DNA of 7,090 bases from SAR92 clade bacterium (GTDB lineage: Bacteria > Pseudomonadota > Gammaproteobacteria > Pseudomonadales > Porticoccaceae): positions 1-7,090 of the forward strand of contig JABBBF010000110.1 of assembly GCA_018607545.1 (NCBI GenBank), read 5' to 3'. Each line of letters opens with the position of its first letter. Position 1 is the stretch's first letter. Under the pieces are notes generated by a model that ran no database searches, was not told the DNA's origin, and saw nothing but the letters and a program-made list of their open reading frames with translations. The position numbers and the translations under genes were made by a program. This document shows, in pieces, positions 6,723 through 7,090 of the stretch.

Positions 6723-7090
6723 CTAGCCCTCCCCTTGTATTCCATAGCTTTGCGGATACTTGGCTATATGTTTTTCAAGGGCGCTGAACTGCTCGGCAAG
6801 ATGGGTCGGTGGGATTTTATAGACATCAGCAATCAATTCTTCGAGGGGTGGCTTGGGACGTTTTTCTGCCAGTTTAAGTTCAGCGAGAATCTCGGTGCGA
6901 AACTCATTATGAAGTTTTTCATCGTGATTCTCGTCCCACCACTGCTGCTTGAGCAGCCAGTTTTTCATGCGGTTAAGAGGATCTTTCTGTCTCCACGTCT
7001 CCTCCTCTTCGGGACTGCGATAACCACTGGGATCATCCGAGGTGGAGTGGGCGCCAAGCCGGTAACTCATGGTTTCAATCAGTACCGGCT
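6723..7090 (-). CDS. bkdA1: Branched-chain 2-oxoacid dehydrogenase E1 alpha subunit, C-terminal part
   Basis: The frame stays open to the window edge, so only the last ~122 residues of a protein that is usually about 400 long are seen. The thiamine diphosphate motif lies outside. The visible part begins PVLIETMSYRLGAHSTSDDP, the diagnostic active-site loop of branched-chain E1 alpha, followed by GYRSPEEEETW, the KQQWWDE segment and the C-terminal helices. The His at 7047-7049 matches the thiamine-proximal histidine (human His291). The next Ser (7044-7046) matches human phospho-site Ser292, and the Ser at 7014-7016 matches Ser302. The ATG at 7070 is internal and not the start. The stop TAG is followed at once by TTG-ATG of bkdA2, whose Shine-Dalgarno lies within this gene's last codons. 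An acetoin or pyruvate E1 alpha is unlikely given the HSTSDDP and WWDE signatures. Confidence 0.93.
   Translation of the reverse strand, partial: PVLIETMSYRLGAHSTSDDPSGYRSPEEEETWRQKDPLNRMKNWLLKQQWWDENHDEKLHNEFRTEILAELKLAEKRPKPPLEELIADVYKIPPTHLAEQFSALEKHIAKYPQSYGIQGEG
6728..6734 (-). promoter_or_regulatory. Shine-Dalgarno of bkdA2 inside the end of bkdA1
   Basis: GGGGAGG on the - strand lies 8 bases upstream of the bkdA2 ATG at 6719-6717 and 5 bases from the adjacent TTG at 6722. It is embedded in the last Gly-Glu-Gly codons of bkdA1, so ribosomes finishing E1 alpha could reinitiate on E1 beta and keep the two subunits in equal amounts. Confidence 0.75.

Noticed and set aside
1..7090. CRISPR arrays, tRNA or rRNA genes, insertion sequences, attachment sites
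   Set aside because: No spaced direct repeats, no cloverleaf-like sequences, no transposase frames and no terminal inverted repeats were seen. The only strong inverted repeat is the terminator.
1..7090. Functional link between the beta-glucanase and the bkd operon
   Set aside because: The units are convergent, separated by a terminator, and act in unrelated pathways; adjacency alone is not evidence.

Overview
The window looks like chromosomal DNA of a heterotrophic, probably marine, gammaproteobacterium. This rests on three things: an ExoP-like GH3 exo-beta-glucanase, moderate base composition, and a bkd-type 2-oxoacid dehydrogenase operon. The assignment is an inference from gene content and protein style; no rRNA or other taxonomic marker is present. 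Two transcription units converge near position 2500-2550.

The left unit (+ strand, 1-2469) is the 3' part of one large gene for a secreted modular polysaccharide-degrading enzyme. It reads in frame from base 1, so the N-terminus and any signal peptide lie upstream. In order it encodes the end of a cadherin/Ig-like tandem repeat domain, a complete family GH3 catalytic unit of the exo-1,3/1,4-beta-glucanase type, a short Asp/Gly/Ser-rich linker, and a C-terminal CBM6. A strong intrinsic terminator (2491-2520) follows.

The right unit (- strand, read from 7090 down to 2549) is an operon in the order bkdA1 (E1 alpha, C-terminal third only), bkdA2 (E1 beta), bkdB (lipoyl E2), then a gene for a Hanks-type Ser/Thr protein kinase with about 300 uncharacterised C-terminal residues. 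The genes are close together: E1 alpha stops 3 bases before the E1 beta ATG, E1 beta to E2 is 44 bases, and E2 to kinase is 38 bases with no terminator visible. The first three products form the branched-chain 2-oxoacid dehydrogenase complex, which oxidatively decarboxylates the keto acids of Val, Leu and Ile. No E3 (dihydrolipoamide dehydrogenase) gene appears after E2; its place is taken by the kinase.

The most interesting point is this kinase gene inside a bkd operon. In mitochondria the same complex is switched off by phosphorylation of a serine loop in E1 alpha, but by an unrelated GHKL-fold kinase. The bacterial E1 alpha here keeps serines at both mitochondrial phospho-site positions. 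A regulatory link is a testable hypothesis and the sequence does not demonstrate it. The GH3 gene and the bkd operon are convergent neighbours and show no evident functional link.
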